Source: Chitinophaga eiseniae (GTDB taxonomy: Bacteria; Bacteroidota; Bacteroidia; Chitinophagales; Chitinophagaceae). From it: a stretch of 64,000 bases of DNA. The notes below the pieces were generated by a model. That model did not search any database. It was given only the letters and a program-made list of their open reading frames with translations, and had not been told where the DNA came from. Below are positions 18,720-27,315 of this stretch, piece by piece (the first letter of the stretch is position 1; each line of letters starts with the position of its first letter). Both the position numbers and the translations under genes were made by a program. The stretch is taken from the NCBI RefSeq assembly GCF_012641265.1, contig NZ_JABAHZ010000003.1, forward strand, positions 496,001 to 560,000, in the 5' to 3' direction.

Positions 18720-19175
18720 TCTTCTCTAAATCATTTCTTTGCTGCCAGATTTCTTTAATTTCACGGCCTGCTCCTCTGGAGTTATCCTTATATACTTATA
18801 AAAATCACGCAAACTTTTATGCCCACTTATTTTCATAATTAATTCAACTGGCGTACCAGCAAGAAATTCATTCGTACAAAAAGAACGGCGACATGTATGA
18901 GAAGTAATCCAGCAATATTTCGGTTTAATTACTTCAACATCATTATTTCCTTTCTTGTAAGAAAATCTAATCATCTCTTTTATTTCCGAAAAACGACCAA
19001 TCTGTTTAATATTAACATTAAAATCAGGATTATTAATAATAGGTACTAGTGGCAAGTTTCAAGCCTTTTGTTACTTTCTTTCTCCTGATTTGTTGATACT
19101 TATTAGTAAGAAAATCCACAAATTGTTCATAAAAGTTGAAATCCAGGCTTTCAAACACTATAGACTTACCCCGGT
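18720..19175 (-). pseudogene. Tyrosine recombinase (integrase) relic, internally deleted
   Basis: The minus-strand frame ending at 18726 carries the C-terminal catalytic half: WITSHTCRRSFCTNEF (the HxxR box), then ISGHKSLRDFYKYI (second His and the Tyr region), the arrangement of Bacteroidota phage-type integrases. Upstream, in another frame (19052-19175), the core-binding domain is recognisable (IVFESLDFNFYEQFVDF, then KGLKLAT). The segment between them, including the first catalytic Arg, is missing. The tail also reads KEIWQQR only in a different frame. The gene is thus dead. It lies just inside the right attachment repeat, where the integrase of a tRNA-targeted element is expected. Confidence 0.8.
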
Positions 19176-19480
19176 AAATCTAAAATGCAGCCAACTGATC
19201 AGACATGCACCTATAGATATTTAATGACATTTTATGTAATCATCTATCGGCGGCAATACTGAATAAAAATAATACAGGTACCATCCCGGCGCACCTTGTT
19301 CTTGGGGCAAATTAGTTTAACTGGCAACAACATAATTAGTCGAGTTTTTAGCCGAGTTCAATGTTGTTAACCCTAATAAAGGTACTTTTAAAAATCCGAG
19401 GACATTGTTATAGAATACTGAAATTCAACGACTTAAAATAAGAGTAGGTAAAAAGCCATATGGTTAGTTACCTGGCTTGC
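19176..19480. other. Non-coding stretch inside the right end of the island
   Basis: AT-rich. No frame resembles a gene and no clear hairpin was seen. It probably includes the upstream region of the former integrase. Confidence 0.4.
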
Positions 19481-19538
19481 AGTCCCGTCCGGTCCGCAAG
19501 TAAAAGTCACATCTTAAAAAGGTGTGGCTTTTTTGCTT
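19481..19538 (+). repeat. attR-like direct repeat (tRNA-Asp 3' fragment plus terminator copy)
   Basis: Matches 6596-6653 at 55 of 58 positions (aligned by eye). It contains the last 16 bases of the tRNA-Asp gene, the following ca, and a copy of the terminator hairpin, but no upstream tRNA sequence, so it is a duplicated fragment and not a second tRNA gene. Confidence 0.85.
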
Positions 19539-19828
19539 TGTGCTGGTCTCTACGGATCCAGTTGGGCCACAGTATGAATGTAGACTCCCCGAAACTTCGT
19601 TGAAGACGAGTTGGATTAAAAATGCGTTACCTTCTGTTTATGAGCCGGTCTCGGGTTATTCACTTGTTCAAGTAAAACTGTGAAAAAAGTTCCTGCTGCA
19701 AAAAGGCAAGGGAAAACATTGTAACAATTACAAATTATTCAATGCTTTTCTACCAAGTTCGGCACCAACCCAAACTTGCCTAAAAATCAAACCCGGCTTC
19801 GTTTCTCCCCAAAAGGGCGTACTCAACA

Positions 19829-20200
19829 TTAATTAGCGCTACCCACCCTGTAAAAATGTTTAGCGAAAATTTGCCAGCCATTTTCAGTTTTCATCACATT
19901 TAATTGATCCTCCATAATATTGTCGAAAAGGCGAAGTCGTACTTTTATCATAGCCATCGTTGGAGATAAAACATCAATCATCAATACCTCATCATGAAAC
20001 GGATATCCGCCTTCACGTGGCGATTTTCTACCTTGTACTATCAAACGATATTCAGCAAAAGGCCTTACAATAGTTGCACCATCTTGCTGGGAATACAAGA
20101 CACATGAAGAATTAAACACCTTATCAAATAGTGCTAAATCTTGTCCTTGCAATGTTTCAAAATAGTCTTTTATAAAATCGTTAAGTTCATTGATAATCAT
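19829..20200 (-). CDS. NTF2-like / SnoaL-type small protein
   Basis: A 123-residue cytoplasmic protein with an N-terminal helix (NELNDFIKDYFETLQGQDLALFDKVF) followed by beta-strands ending NGWQIFAKHFYRVGS, the cone-shaped NTF2-like fold of the DUF4440/lumazine-binding-2 group. Members are ligand-binding proteins or small isomerase-like enzymes; none of the usual catalytic residues can be assigned. It is transcribed divergently from the LysR gene at 20614, which suggests LysR control. Confidence 0.75.
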   Translation of the reverse strand: MIINELNDFIKDYFETLQGQDLALFDKVFNSSCVLYSQQDGATIVRPFAEYRLIVQGRKSPREGGYPFHDEVLMIDVLSPTMAMIKVRLRLFDNIMEDQLNVMKTENGWQIFAKHFYRVGSAN

Positions 20201-20613
20201 AATCTTTATTTATTTAGAATTACTGATTTCAAAGTTATTTTAAATAGCTTTCTAAATAAAATGAAATGTTCTCATCAAAACAAATAGAAATTCTCATCGA
20301 AAAATGTAAATGAATAATCTTAGCACCCATTTAAATTTTGTCCAATAATGATCAATTTTATCGCGGCGAGTTTAAGCATTCGCCACTGGCGCCCCGTTTT
20401 CACCAGGTAAGAATAGCATTCCAAATCGTTTTTTTTTCATAAATTGCCACTTGTTATCGCTTAACTCGGTCGAATATTTTTCATATTAACTGCATTTGTT
20501 GTTACCTCATAATTAGTATTTATTTAATCGGTTGGCGATGCCCTTTTTACTCACTTTCAGCACTTAACAATTTTATTCAGCCCTTTTTAAACTGGCTTTA
20601 ACCAAGGTGAAAA
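20201..20613. promoter_or_regulatory. Divergent promoter region with a direct repeat
   Basis: 413 bp between the NTF2-like gene and the divergent LysR gene. ttctcatcaaaa (20269-20280) recurs as ttctcatcgaaaa (20291-20303), 22 bp apart and therefore on the same face of the helix, 70-90 bp upstream of the NTF2-like start. This would suit a LysR operator, but no footprint logic beyond spacing supports it. Confidence 0.4.
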
Positions 20614-21507
20614 ATGGAAATAAGACATTTAAAGCTCGTAAAAGCTATTGTAGAAGAAGGTAGCATGGCGAAAGCTATTAATAAGCTATATTTAACATCT
20701 TCCGCCTTAAGCCATCAGCTCAGAGAAGCAGAATATCAACTTGGAACGCCCATTTTTAACCGTGAAGGAAAAAAAATGACGCTAACCGCAGCCGGGGAAA
20801 AACTATATGAAAGCGCCAAGGTAATTTTAGAGAAAATAGAAGTTACAGAAAAAGAAATCAAACAGATAATCAGCGGTCAAATCGGCAAAATCAGAATAAC
20901 AACAGAATGTTATACAGGTTACAGCTGGCTGGCCTTAATCTTACAACAATTTCAAGCTGTTTTTCCCGATATTGATGTACAAATAGTAACCGAAGCTGCT
21001 AACCAGTCAATTAAAAATTTGCTCGACGGCACATTAGATATTGCTGTTGTTAGCGATGTGGAGAAACACGAAAAGGTTAAATATATAGATCTGTTTCAGG
21101 ATGAAATAGTGATGGTGGTTTCTGAGAACCATCCCTGGACAGATAAAAAATATGTGATCGCAGAGGATTTCGCAAATGAACATTTGTATATTCATTCACT
21201 TCCTGTAAATAAAGTTAGTCTTTTTCAGTTTCTATTAACCCCAGCAAATATTACTCCCAAAAAGGTAACGCCACTGCCACTAACGGAAGCTTCACTTACA
21301 ATGGTAGAATGCGGCATGGGCGTCATGTCAATGGCAAAATGGGCAGTACAACCTTTCATTAAAAATCATTCAATAAAAACCGTAAAAATTGGAAGAACGG
21401 GGTTGAAGAGAAAACATTATATCGCCATACTAAAGGACCAAAGTTATCCTGAATATTTTTACAGTTTTATAGAGTTTTGTCAAAAAAAGTTAGCGATAAA
21501 AAGTTAG
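20614..21507 (+). CDS. LysR family transcriptional regulator
   Basis: A 297-residue regulator. The N-terminal winged helix-turn-helix (MEIRHLKLVKAIVEEGSMAKA, then LYLTSSALSHQLREAEYQLG, residues ~1-60) is typical, followed by a linker helix and the periplasmic-binding-protein-like effector domain (GKIRITTECYTG, then LDGTLDIAVVSD, VVSENHPW). Effector unknown. The gene appears AT-rich compared with the surrounding chromosome. It is divergent from the NTF2-like gene, its likely target, and ends before a hairpin terminator at 21531. Confidence 0.93.
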   Translation: MEIRHLKLVKAIVEEGSMAKAINKLYLTSSALSHQLREAEYQLGTPIFNREGKKMTLTAAGEKLYESAKVILEKIEVTEKEIKQIISGQIGKIRITTECYTGYSWLALILQQFQAVFPDIDVQIVTEAANQSIKNLLDGTLDIAVVSDVEKHEKVKYIDLFQDEIVMVVSENHPWTDKKYVIAEDFANEHLYIHSLPVNKVSLFQFLLTPANITPKKVTPLPLTEASLTMVECGMGVMSMAKWAVQPFIKNHSIKTVKIGRTGLKRKHYIAILKDQSYPEYFYSFIEFCQKKLAIKS

Positions 21508-21530
21508 AACTGGCAATAACCGAATGAAAA

Positions 21531-21555
21531 TCCCCCGCCTCATTTAGGCGGGGGA
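21531..21555. terminator. Bidirectional intrinsic terminator
   Basis: tcccccgcct and aggcggggga form a perfect 10-bp GC-rich stem with a 5-base loop, between the convergent LysR (ends 21507) and M16 peptidase (ends 21617) genes. The flanking A residues on the left and acaaat on the right are modest. Confidence 0.7.
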
Positions 21556-21616
21556 CAAATACAATCCTAAAAAGAACAATTATTTCGGAATTCTTATAAT
21601 CATAGTGATCAAATAA

Positions 21617-23038
21617 TTACTGTCCACTATGTACCGGCTTTGCATAAGGGTCATATTCTTTAATCGTAAAGGGTAACTTCTTCAGGTTATCCATGATCTG
21701 ACTGGCATTACCAACAATTATCACGCGCGTGTTATCATAGCCAAAATACTTTTCTGCGACCTGCTGCACCTCTGCTACCGATACCGCGTTCATTTTCTGA
21801 AGATAAGTACGGTAATAATCCTTTGGCAGGTTATTAATTAGAATACTACGGGCGTATGTGGCAGTTACCTCCGGATTTTCCATACTTAATGCGAACATGC
21901 CATTATAAAGCGCCTTGGCATTTTTAAGTTCTTCATCAGAAACCCTTTGTGAGCGGATTCTTTTGATCTGTTCAAGGAATTCAATTACTGCGCTGTCTGT
22001 TTTCGCGGTTCGCACAGCAGCACTTGCCTTAAAAGTTTGTTGAAAATGACCGCTGCCCAGGGATGAATAGGCACCATAAGTAAATCCCCGTTTCTCACGT
22101 AGGGATTTAAATAGATAACCGTCAGCGCCACCACCTAAAATAGCATTGGCTAGTCTGGCTGCGAACACGTCAGGGGCGTTCGACTTCAGATTAACCAGGT
22201 TTGCAATCGTAATTTCAGATTGCACAGCATTCGGCAGGTCAATCAGGTCGATTTCCGTTTTAACCGGATTATTCACATTTGGAATGACTGGTTGAGTTAA
22301 ATTACTTCCCTTCCAGGATGCAAATAATTTCTCTGCCAACTGTTTGGCCAATACCGGTTTAATGTCTCCTACTATAGTTAAATATGATTTTGCAGGCGTA
22401 ATGTATTTGGTGTAAAAAGATTTAATGTCATCCAGTGTGAGGGCTTTTATCGTTGCTTCTGTTGAGAACTCGCCCATTGGATTATCTGTTCCATAAAGCA
22501 AAGCATTAACCACCCGGCCAGAAACCGCATTAATGTCCCTGGAGCTGTTCTGCATGGCTGTTAATGTTTGTGAACGTAGTTTTTCAAACGCATCATTTCC
22601 CAAAGCTGGTTTTTGCAATGCCTGGCTCATCAATTCAAGCGCCTGAGGAAAATAGCGGGTGAGGGCTCTAACACCGCCACCCGTTGAATTTAAGCTGACG
22701 TCGGCTCCAAGTCTGTCAACTGCTTCACCAAACTGCGCTTTGGACATTGCCTTCGTACCTTCATTAAGCATTTGTCCCATCAAACTGTATACTCCGGCCT
22801 TATTGCCTTCGGGTACCGGGCCGGCGTTTATATAAAAATCTGCCGATACGCGAGGCAGCCGGTGATCTTCCACAACTAATATGGTCATGCCATTGGAAAG
22901 CTTATATATGACAGGATCTTTAAAAGAGATCACCGGGGCCGGGCCTGCTTCAGGTTGACGTGAACGATCAACAGGGCTTTGTGCTGCAGCGTGCTGATAG
23001 CAGAATGCCGCTAATAGAATTATGATAATTTTTCTCAT
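21617..23038 (-). CDS. M16 family peptidase-like protein, non-catalytic subunit
   Basis: A 473-residue exported protein (signal peptide MRKIIIILLAAFCYQHAAAQ). The fold is clear from SNGMTILVVEDHRLPRVSADFYINAG, the downstream SLREKRGFTYGAYS segment (R/Y pair of the substrate-binding half) and the C-terminal repeat. The zinc-binding HxxEH is absent: the equivalent position reads MGQMLNEG. In bacterial M16B systems such a subunit pairs with a catalytic partner, here encoded 50 bp upstream. The pair should form a periplasmic heterodimer that degrades peptides inside a closed chamber. Confidence 0.88.
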   Translation of the reverse strand: MRKIIIILLAAFCYQHAAAQSPVDRSRQPEAGPAPVISFKDPVIYKLSNGMTILVVEDHRLPRVSADFYINAGPVPEGNKAGVYSLMGQMLNEGTKAMSKAQFGEAVDRLGADVSLNSTGGGVRALTRYFPQALELMSQALQKPALGNDAFEKLRSQTLTAMQNSSRDINAVSGRVVNALLYGTDNPMGEFSTEATIKALTLDDIKSFYTKYITPAKSYLTIVGDIKPVLAKQLAEKLFASWKGSNLTQPVIPNVNNPVKTEIDLIDLPNAVQSEITIANLVNLKSNAPDVFAARLANAILGGGADGYLFKSLREKRGFTYGAYSSLGSGHFQQTFKASAAVRTAKTDSAVIEFLEQIKRIRSQRVSDEELKNAKALYNGMFALSMENPEVTATYARSILINNLPKDYYRTYLQKMNAVSVAEVQQVAEKYFGYDNTRVIIVGNASQIMDNLKKLPFTIKEYDPYAKPVHSGQ

Positions 23039-23088
23039 TTTTTTTTGCTTAAACAGTCTTTAAATACAGACCTATTAATATTGATTAA

Positions 23089-24411
23089 TTATTTCTTCGC
23101 GGGTAGGTAATACAACACCAGGCGGGATGAAGGCTGAAGATACTTAACAGCGGCATTGCGGATATCCTCCCGTGTGATACCCCTTATCAGTTTCAGCTCC
23201 TCATTAGTGTAGTCTGTGTTTTTATGATGAAAAGTATATCCGGAAGCGAGATTCTGCGCAACACCCAAAGCTCCTTGGTTAGCTGATATGTAACTATTCT
23301 CTAACTGGTTCTGAATCTTACGATAATCCTCTTCGCTGACCAGATTAGTCTGCAATTTGGCTATTTCTTCATCAATATCCTGCAACAGCGTATCTAACGG
23401 TGTGCTATTATTGGGTATAGCATAAGTTATATAAGCTCCATAATCTTCCAGCGCACTATTGAATGAACCGATTTGTAACGCTTCTTTTTTATCATCAACC
23501 AGTTTCTTATATAATTTGGAACTTCCCCCATTTGACAAAATCGTGGAGATCATTTCCATTATTTTAGATTCCCGGCTATCCATGCCAGGCGCCCTATACG
23601 CAGTCGCTATCATCGGCAATTGTATATTGGCATCAAAAGTCGTATCCACCAGTTGACGGGTTATAGGAGCTTCTTCCACTTTTGTATAGGTTACAGGCTG
23701 GCCTTGGGGCACTTCCCCAAAATAACTACTGATCAACACCTTAGCCTGAGGAATACTGATATCTCCAGAGATGGATAAAACAGCGTTATTGGGTACATAA
23801 TATTTTTTAAAGAATGCCTGAAACTCAGAGAGCTTTGCCGCATCCAGATCAGCCATAGACCCAATTACAGACCAATTATAGGGGTGCGTCGGGAACAAAT
23901 TTTTAAAAATATCGGCGAGCAGATTACCATACGGCTGATTATCTACGTGCAAGCGTTTCTCTTCCTTAACCACTTCATTTTGTGTTTTAACGCCAATTTC
24001 GTTAATAACAGGATGCAGCATACGTTCACTTTCAAGCCATAACCCAAGCTTAAATTGGTTAGACGGAAAAACTTCATAGAAAAAGGTCCGGTCCTGTGAG
24101 GTATTGGCATTATTTTGTCCGCCATTAGCTGCCACAATTTTCAAAAATTCTCCGCGCTTGATATTCTCGGTTCCCTCAAACAGCAAATGCTCAAAAAAAT
24201 GTGCGAACCCCGTACGACCCGGTACTTCGTTTTTTGAACCTACATGGTACATCACGCTTACCGCTACTACCGGTGCTGCATGATCTTCATGTAATATAAC
24301 GTGCAGTCCGTTCGGCATATCATATTCTGTGAATTCTACCTTTTGGGCAATGGACTGATGACACAAAAATATGCCCACTGTCCAGCAAATAATCTTTTTT
24401 AATTTAAACAT
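23089..24411 (-). CDS. M16 family zinc metallopeptidase, catalytic subunit
   Basis: A 440-residue exported peptidase. The start at 24411 (MFKLKKIICWTVGIFLCHQSIAQ) gives a signal peptide; an ATG at 24450 is less likely. It carries the inverted zinc motif HFFEH (71-75) with E146 in NEVVKEEKR as the third ligand. The C-terminal half (GVAQNLASGYTFHHKNTDY) is the substrate-binding lobe. Co-transcribed with the inactive subunit. Its upstream flank is a FecR relic rather than an ordinary promoter region, suggesting the pair once belonged to a larger FecR-controlled locus. Confidence 0.9.
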   Translation of the reverse strand: MFKLKKIICWTVGIFLCHQSIAQKVEFTEYDMPNGLHVILHEDHAAPVVAVSVMYHVGSKNEVPGRTGFAHFFEHLLFEGTENIKRGEFLKIVAANGGQNNANTSQDRTFFYEVFPSNQFKLGLWLESERMLHPVINEIGVKTQNEVVKEEKRLHVDNQPYGNLLADIFKNLFPTHPYNWSVIGSMADLDAAKLSEFQAFFKKYYVPNNAVLSISGDISIPQAKVLISSYFGEVPQGQPVTYTKVEEAPITRQLVDTTFDANIQLPMIATAYRAPGMDSRESKIMEMISTILSNGGSSKLYKKLVDDKKEALQIGSFNSALEDYGAYITYAIPNNSTPLDTLLQDIDEEIAKLQTNLVSEEDYRKIQNQLENSYISANQGALGVAQNLASGYTFHHKNTDYTNEELKLIRGITREDIRNAAVKYLQPSSRLVLYYLPAKK

Positions 24412-24462
24412 ATAATTTACTTTTAATATAAATATAGATTGATAATTCATCTATTCATCTTC

Positions 24463-24650
24463 CTTCCGAATCCGTTTGAGCATGACCTGTTGTCGCCAAA
24501 CCATTGCTGTATCGCCTTATAGTCCAGAAGTAAGCCCCATTCCACAAATCAAAAGAACAGTGGCAGCATAGTTGAGCCAGCTAGTTTTGTCGCCTTGTCA
24601 GCAAGAAACTTCTTCCAGAAATCTTCAATATGATTTCTTGTTGTTTCCAT
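24463..24650 (-). pseudogene. FecR relic (N-terminal and membrane segments joined by deletion)
   Basis: From an ATG at 24650 the minus strand reads METTRNHIEDFWKKFLADKATK, close to the first 22 residues of the intact FecR at 34175 (METTKDHIEHLWKKFL...). It then jumps, in another frame, to TSWLNYAATVLLICGMG and, after a further 1-base slip, WTIRRYSNGLATT, which match residues ~87-120 of that FecR. About 65 codons between are deleted and the periplasmic domain is gone. Non-coding bases upstream of the ATG also resemble those at 34176-34230. Confidence 0.82.
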
Positions 24651-24733
24651 GGACTCGTACTATAAATAACGAAGAAATAGAAGAATGGGACTAGTTGATT
24701 ACAAAAAAAGTGAAGAATGAAATTATTTTCAGA

Positions 24734-24762
24734 CAAAAAGCCACTCAAAGATTTGAGCGGCT
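24734..24762 (-). terminator. Intrinsic terminator downstream of the second TlpA/Sus operon
   Basis: On the minus strand agccgctcaaa and tttgagtggct form an 11-bp stem with one G-U and a 2-base loop, followed by T residues (24734-24739). It lies ~196 bp after the stop of the TlpA gene at 24958 and before the FecR relic, so it probably ends the operon that begins with the sigma gene at 34829. Confidence 0.7.
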
Positions 24763-24957
24763 GATAATTTATCTCTATCATTTACCCATTCTACGCTTGT
24801 CAGGAAGGTATTAAAAAAAACCTCTCTTTCTATCAATTTTTAACTGGGTAGTAATTGCCTGGTTTTTTCAAAGGAAGGAAAAATGATGTGCGCTGAATAT
24901 TTTCTGCATAAATCTTTTTCATCTTTTTTATTATACCTCACGCTCTTTGTCCCCGTA

Positions 24958-26082
24958 TCATTGATTCGGGAACAGTTCACTCAGCTTCTTTTCCAGCGCT
25001 TCACCACGAAGGTTTTGAGCAATGATGATCCCATTGGGATCTATTAAAAAGTTCTGCGGAACAGCGCCTACACCGTATTCAACGGCAACTGCATTTTTCC
25101 AGCCCTTCAGGTCACTGACCTGTGTCCAGAGTAAACCATCTTTCTCAATCGCCTTCAGCCACGCCTCTTTCTTCTCATCAAGCGAAACGCCCACGATCTC
25201 GAAATTCTTGCCCTTAAACTTGTTATAGGCCTTCACCACATTCGGGTTCTCTGCGCGGCAGGGAACACACCAGCTTGCCCAGAAATCGATCAACACATAT
25301 TTCCCTTTTAATGAGGCCAGCGAAAACGGTTTGCCTTCCGTATTGTTTTGTGTAAAAAGAACAGCCGGTTGGCCTATGCCTGTCTTTTTCGCAACATGGA
25401 TCATATCAGCCAGTATTTTGCCTTTCTCCGAATGGCGCAATTCTTTAGAGAGGCCCATAAACAAAGGCTCGAATGTTGGCAGATCTAATTGGGGGCCTGC
25501 CCACATACACAGCTGGTCCAGGCTCACCCAGGCATCCGGATGCTTGCGCACAAAACCTTCTTCTGCTTTATTCATTTTCAACCGGATGGTATCCTGCCTG
25601 GATGCCACTTCTTCTACACCCGCTTCATTTTTTTCTGCAGCCAGTTTTTTCCTTTCTTCATTCAAAGCCTTTATCTGGTCCAGATAAGGCTTTTTAAAAT
25701 CCACAAGCGCGAGGTAATCGGCTTGCGCTTTCCCTCCTTTTATCAGTGCCGTTCCAATTTTATCAGTGCCGCTCACCCGCGTAGTGCCTTTGTCGAGGTA
25801 AAACATCTGCATATCTCCCAGGTTGGCACCTTTCTCTCCGTTCTGTAACGATTTCAATTCAATAAAAGCCTGGCACGGATAGTCGATCTTGCCTTTTAGT
25901 ATAAATGCGCCATCTTTTACAATGGCGGTATCGCTTACTCCTTTTTTATCGGAAGTATAAGACAATATTACGATAGCGTCTTTTTTAACGGCACTCAGTT
26001 TTCCTTTGATAACAAATGGCTGCTGCGCCTGCACAACCAGGATTGTTAGCACTGAAAGAACGCTCAACATCATTTTTTTCAT
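24958..26082 (-). CDS. TlpA family thioredoxin-fold protein with DUF4369-like domain (CVPC)
   Basis: A 374-residue exported protein (signal peptide MKKMMLSVLSVLTILVVQAQQ). Residues ~22-125 look like DUF4369, ~130-230 are helical with MNKAEEGFVRKHPDAWVSL, and ~235-370 are a Redoxin/AhpC-TSA fold with WASWCVPC (CVPC at 272-275) and AVPQNFLIDPNG. It is a paralogue of the protein at 6933 and of the split gene next to it. Last gene of the second Sus operon; 41 bp separate it from the frameshifted paralogue. Expected to be a periplasmic thiol reductase. Confidence 0.9.
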   Translation of the reverse strand: MKKMMLSVLSVLTILVVQAQQPFVIKGKLSAVKKDAIVILSYTSDKKGVSDTAIVKDGAFILKGKIDYPCQAFIELKSLQNGEKGANLGDMQMFYLDKGTTRVSGTDKIGTALIKGGKAQADYLALVDFKKPYLDQIKALNEERKKLAAEKNEAGVEEVASRQDTIRLKMNKAEEGFVRKHPDAWVSLDQLCMWAGPQLDLPTFEPLFMGLSKELRHSEKGKILADMIHVAKKTGIGQPAVLFTQNNTEGKPFSLASLKGKYVLIDFWASWCVPCRAENPNVVKAYNKFKGKNFEIVGVSLDEKKEAWLKAIEKDGLLWTQVSDLKGWKNAVAVEYGVGAVPQNFLIDPNGIIIAQNLRGEALEKKLSELFPNQ

Positions 26083-26123
26083 CTGTTCCCTGTTTTTGGA
26101 TCATATAATAAATGCTTGTACAA

Positions 26124-27241
26124 TTATTTCGACAGCACCTCCGTTAACTTTTTGATGACCTCTTCACCACGCAGGTCCTTAGCAATGATGAGCCCATTGG
26201 GATCCAGCAAAAAGTTTTGCGGAATGCCAGTGATACCATATGCACGGGCCGCCGCATTGTTTGGCCCCTGCAGATCACTTAGCTGTATCCAGGGCATGCC
26301 GTCCTCTTTTACTGCTTTCAGCCAGAACGCTTTGTTATGGTCCAATGAAACACCGATTATCTCGAAGTTTTTATCCTTAAACTGGTTATACGCCTTTAGC
26401 AGATTTGGATTTTCTGCACGGCAAGGGCTGCACCAGCTCGCCCAGAAGTCAACCAGCACATATTTCCCCTTGAATGAGGCCAGTGAAACAGGCTTGCCTT
26501 CCGTATCGTTTTGAGTAAAAGGGATCGCCGGCTGGCCTATGCCCGTTTTTTTCTCGGATGCCAACCGTGTTGCCAGGTATTTGCCGATGGCTGAATTACG
26601 TAACTTCCTGGAAAGGCCCATCAGTAACGGTTCGATTATTTCCGGTTTGAGATTGACGGAGTGACTCTCCACCAAATCCAGGCTTACCCAGGAATCAGGA
26701 TGGCTGCGTATAAAATCTTCTTCTACCTTATTCATTTGTAACCGTATGGCCGCAGTTGAGGGAAAAGCGCTTTCTGCGCCGCTTCATCCTTATCCTTGAA
26801 CAGTTTCATCATTTGCGCGGTTAATGGCCGCATCCGGTCATTATAGGGCTTCAAACTATCCTGTAACAGCAGATAATCAGCCTGTGCCTGTCCTCCTTTT
26901 ATAACGGCCGTTTCAAGCCTGTCAGTCCCTTTCAGTTGAGTAATGCCTTTTTCAATGAAAAACTCCTGTCCATCCGTCCCGGCCGTTTGCCCGTCATTGT
27001 GTAAAGGCGTTAATAATTTAACGAAGGCCTTGCCGGGCTCCTTGATGGTTCCTTTAATCACAAAGACCCCATTTTTCACGTCGACAGTATCCGGCTTTTC
27101 GCCGGAATTGAAATAACCCAGGATTACTTTCGCATCCTCTTTCAGGTTGGTTAATTCTCCTTTGATAACGAATGAACCCTGCGCCTGAGCAGCTGCTATG
27201 GTTACAAACATTGATAGAAAACAGCACATTATCTTTTGCAT
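26124..27241 (-). pseudogene. TlpA family thioredoxin gene split by a frameshift (CSPC)
   Basis: Two minus-strand frames together make one TlpA protein of about 372 residues. 27241-26732 encodes the signal peptide, the DUF4369-like domain and the start of the helical part, ending QLRPYGYK. 26735-26124 encodes MNKVEEDFIRSHPDSWVSL through the thioredoxin fold with WASWCSPC. By comparison with the paralogue at 24958 (DTIRLKMNKAEE), the correct reading is TAAIRLQMNKVEE, so a single-base indel lies near 26757-26775. The halves meet in an ATGA overlap (26732-26735), so the second half could be made by coupled restart, though it would lack a signal peptide. A sequencing error is also possible. Confidence 0.8.
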
Positions 27242-27315
27242 ACTACTATTATTCTTTTACGCCTGTTGATGGCTTTTAAAAATCTGTTGACATATGGCTT
27301 CAATATTCATGGATA

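Larger units (their letters stand above)
6596..19538. mobile_element. Genomic island integrated at tRNA-Asp (~12.9 kb, probably immobile)
   Basis: Bounded by the 58-bp tRNA-derived direct repeats. Inside the left end lie a mobilisation-gene relic and oriT-like inverted repeats. Inside the right end lies a deleted tyrosine recombinase. The cargo is a seven-gene operon (ECF sigma, FecR, SusC, SusD, three TlpA-like proteins). No intact integrase, relaxase or conjugation gene remains, so it appears stranded. Confidence 0.75.

Noticed and set aside
19481..19538. Second tRNA-Asp gene
   Set aside because: Only the last 16 bases of the gene and the terminator are present. The acceptor 5' strand, D-arm and anticodon arm are missing.
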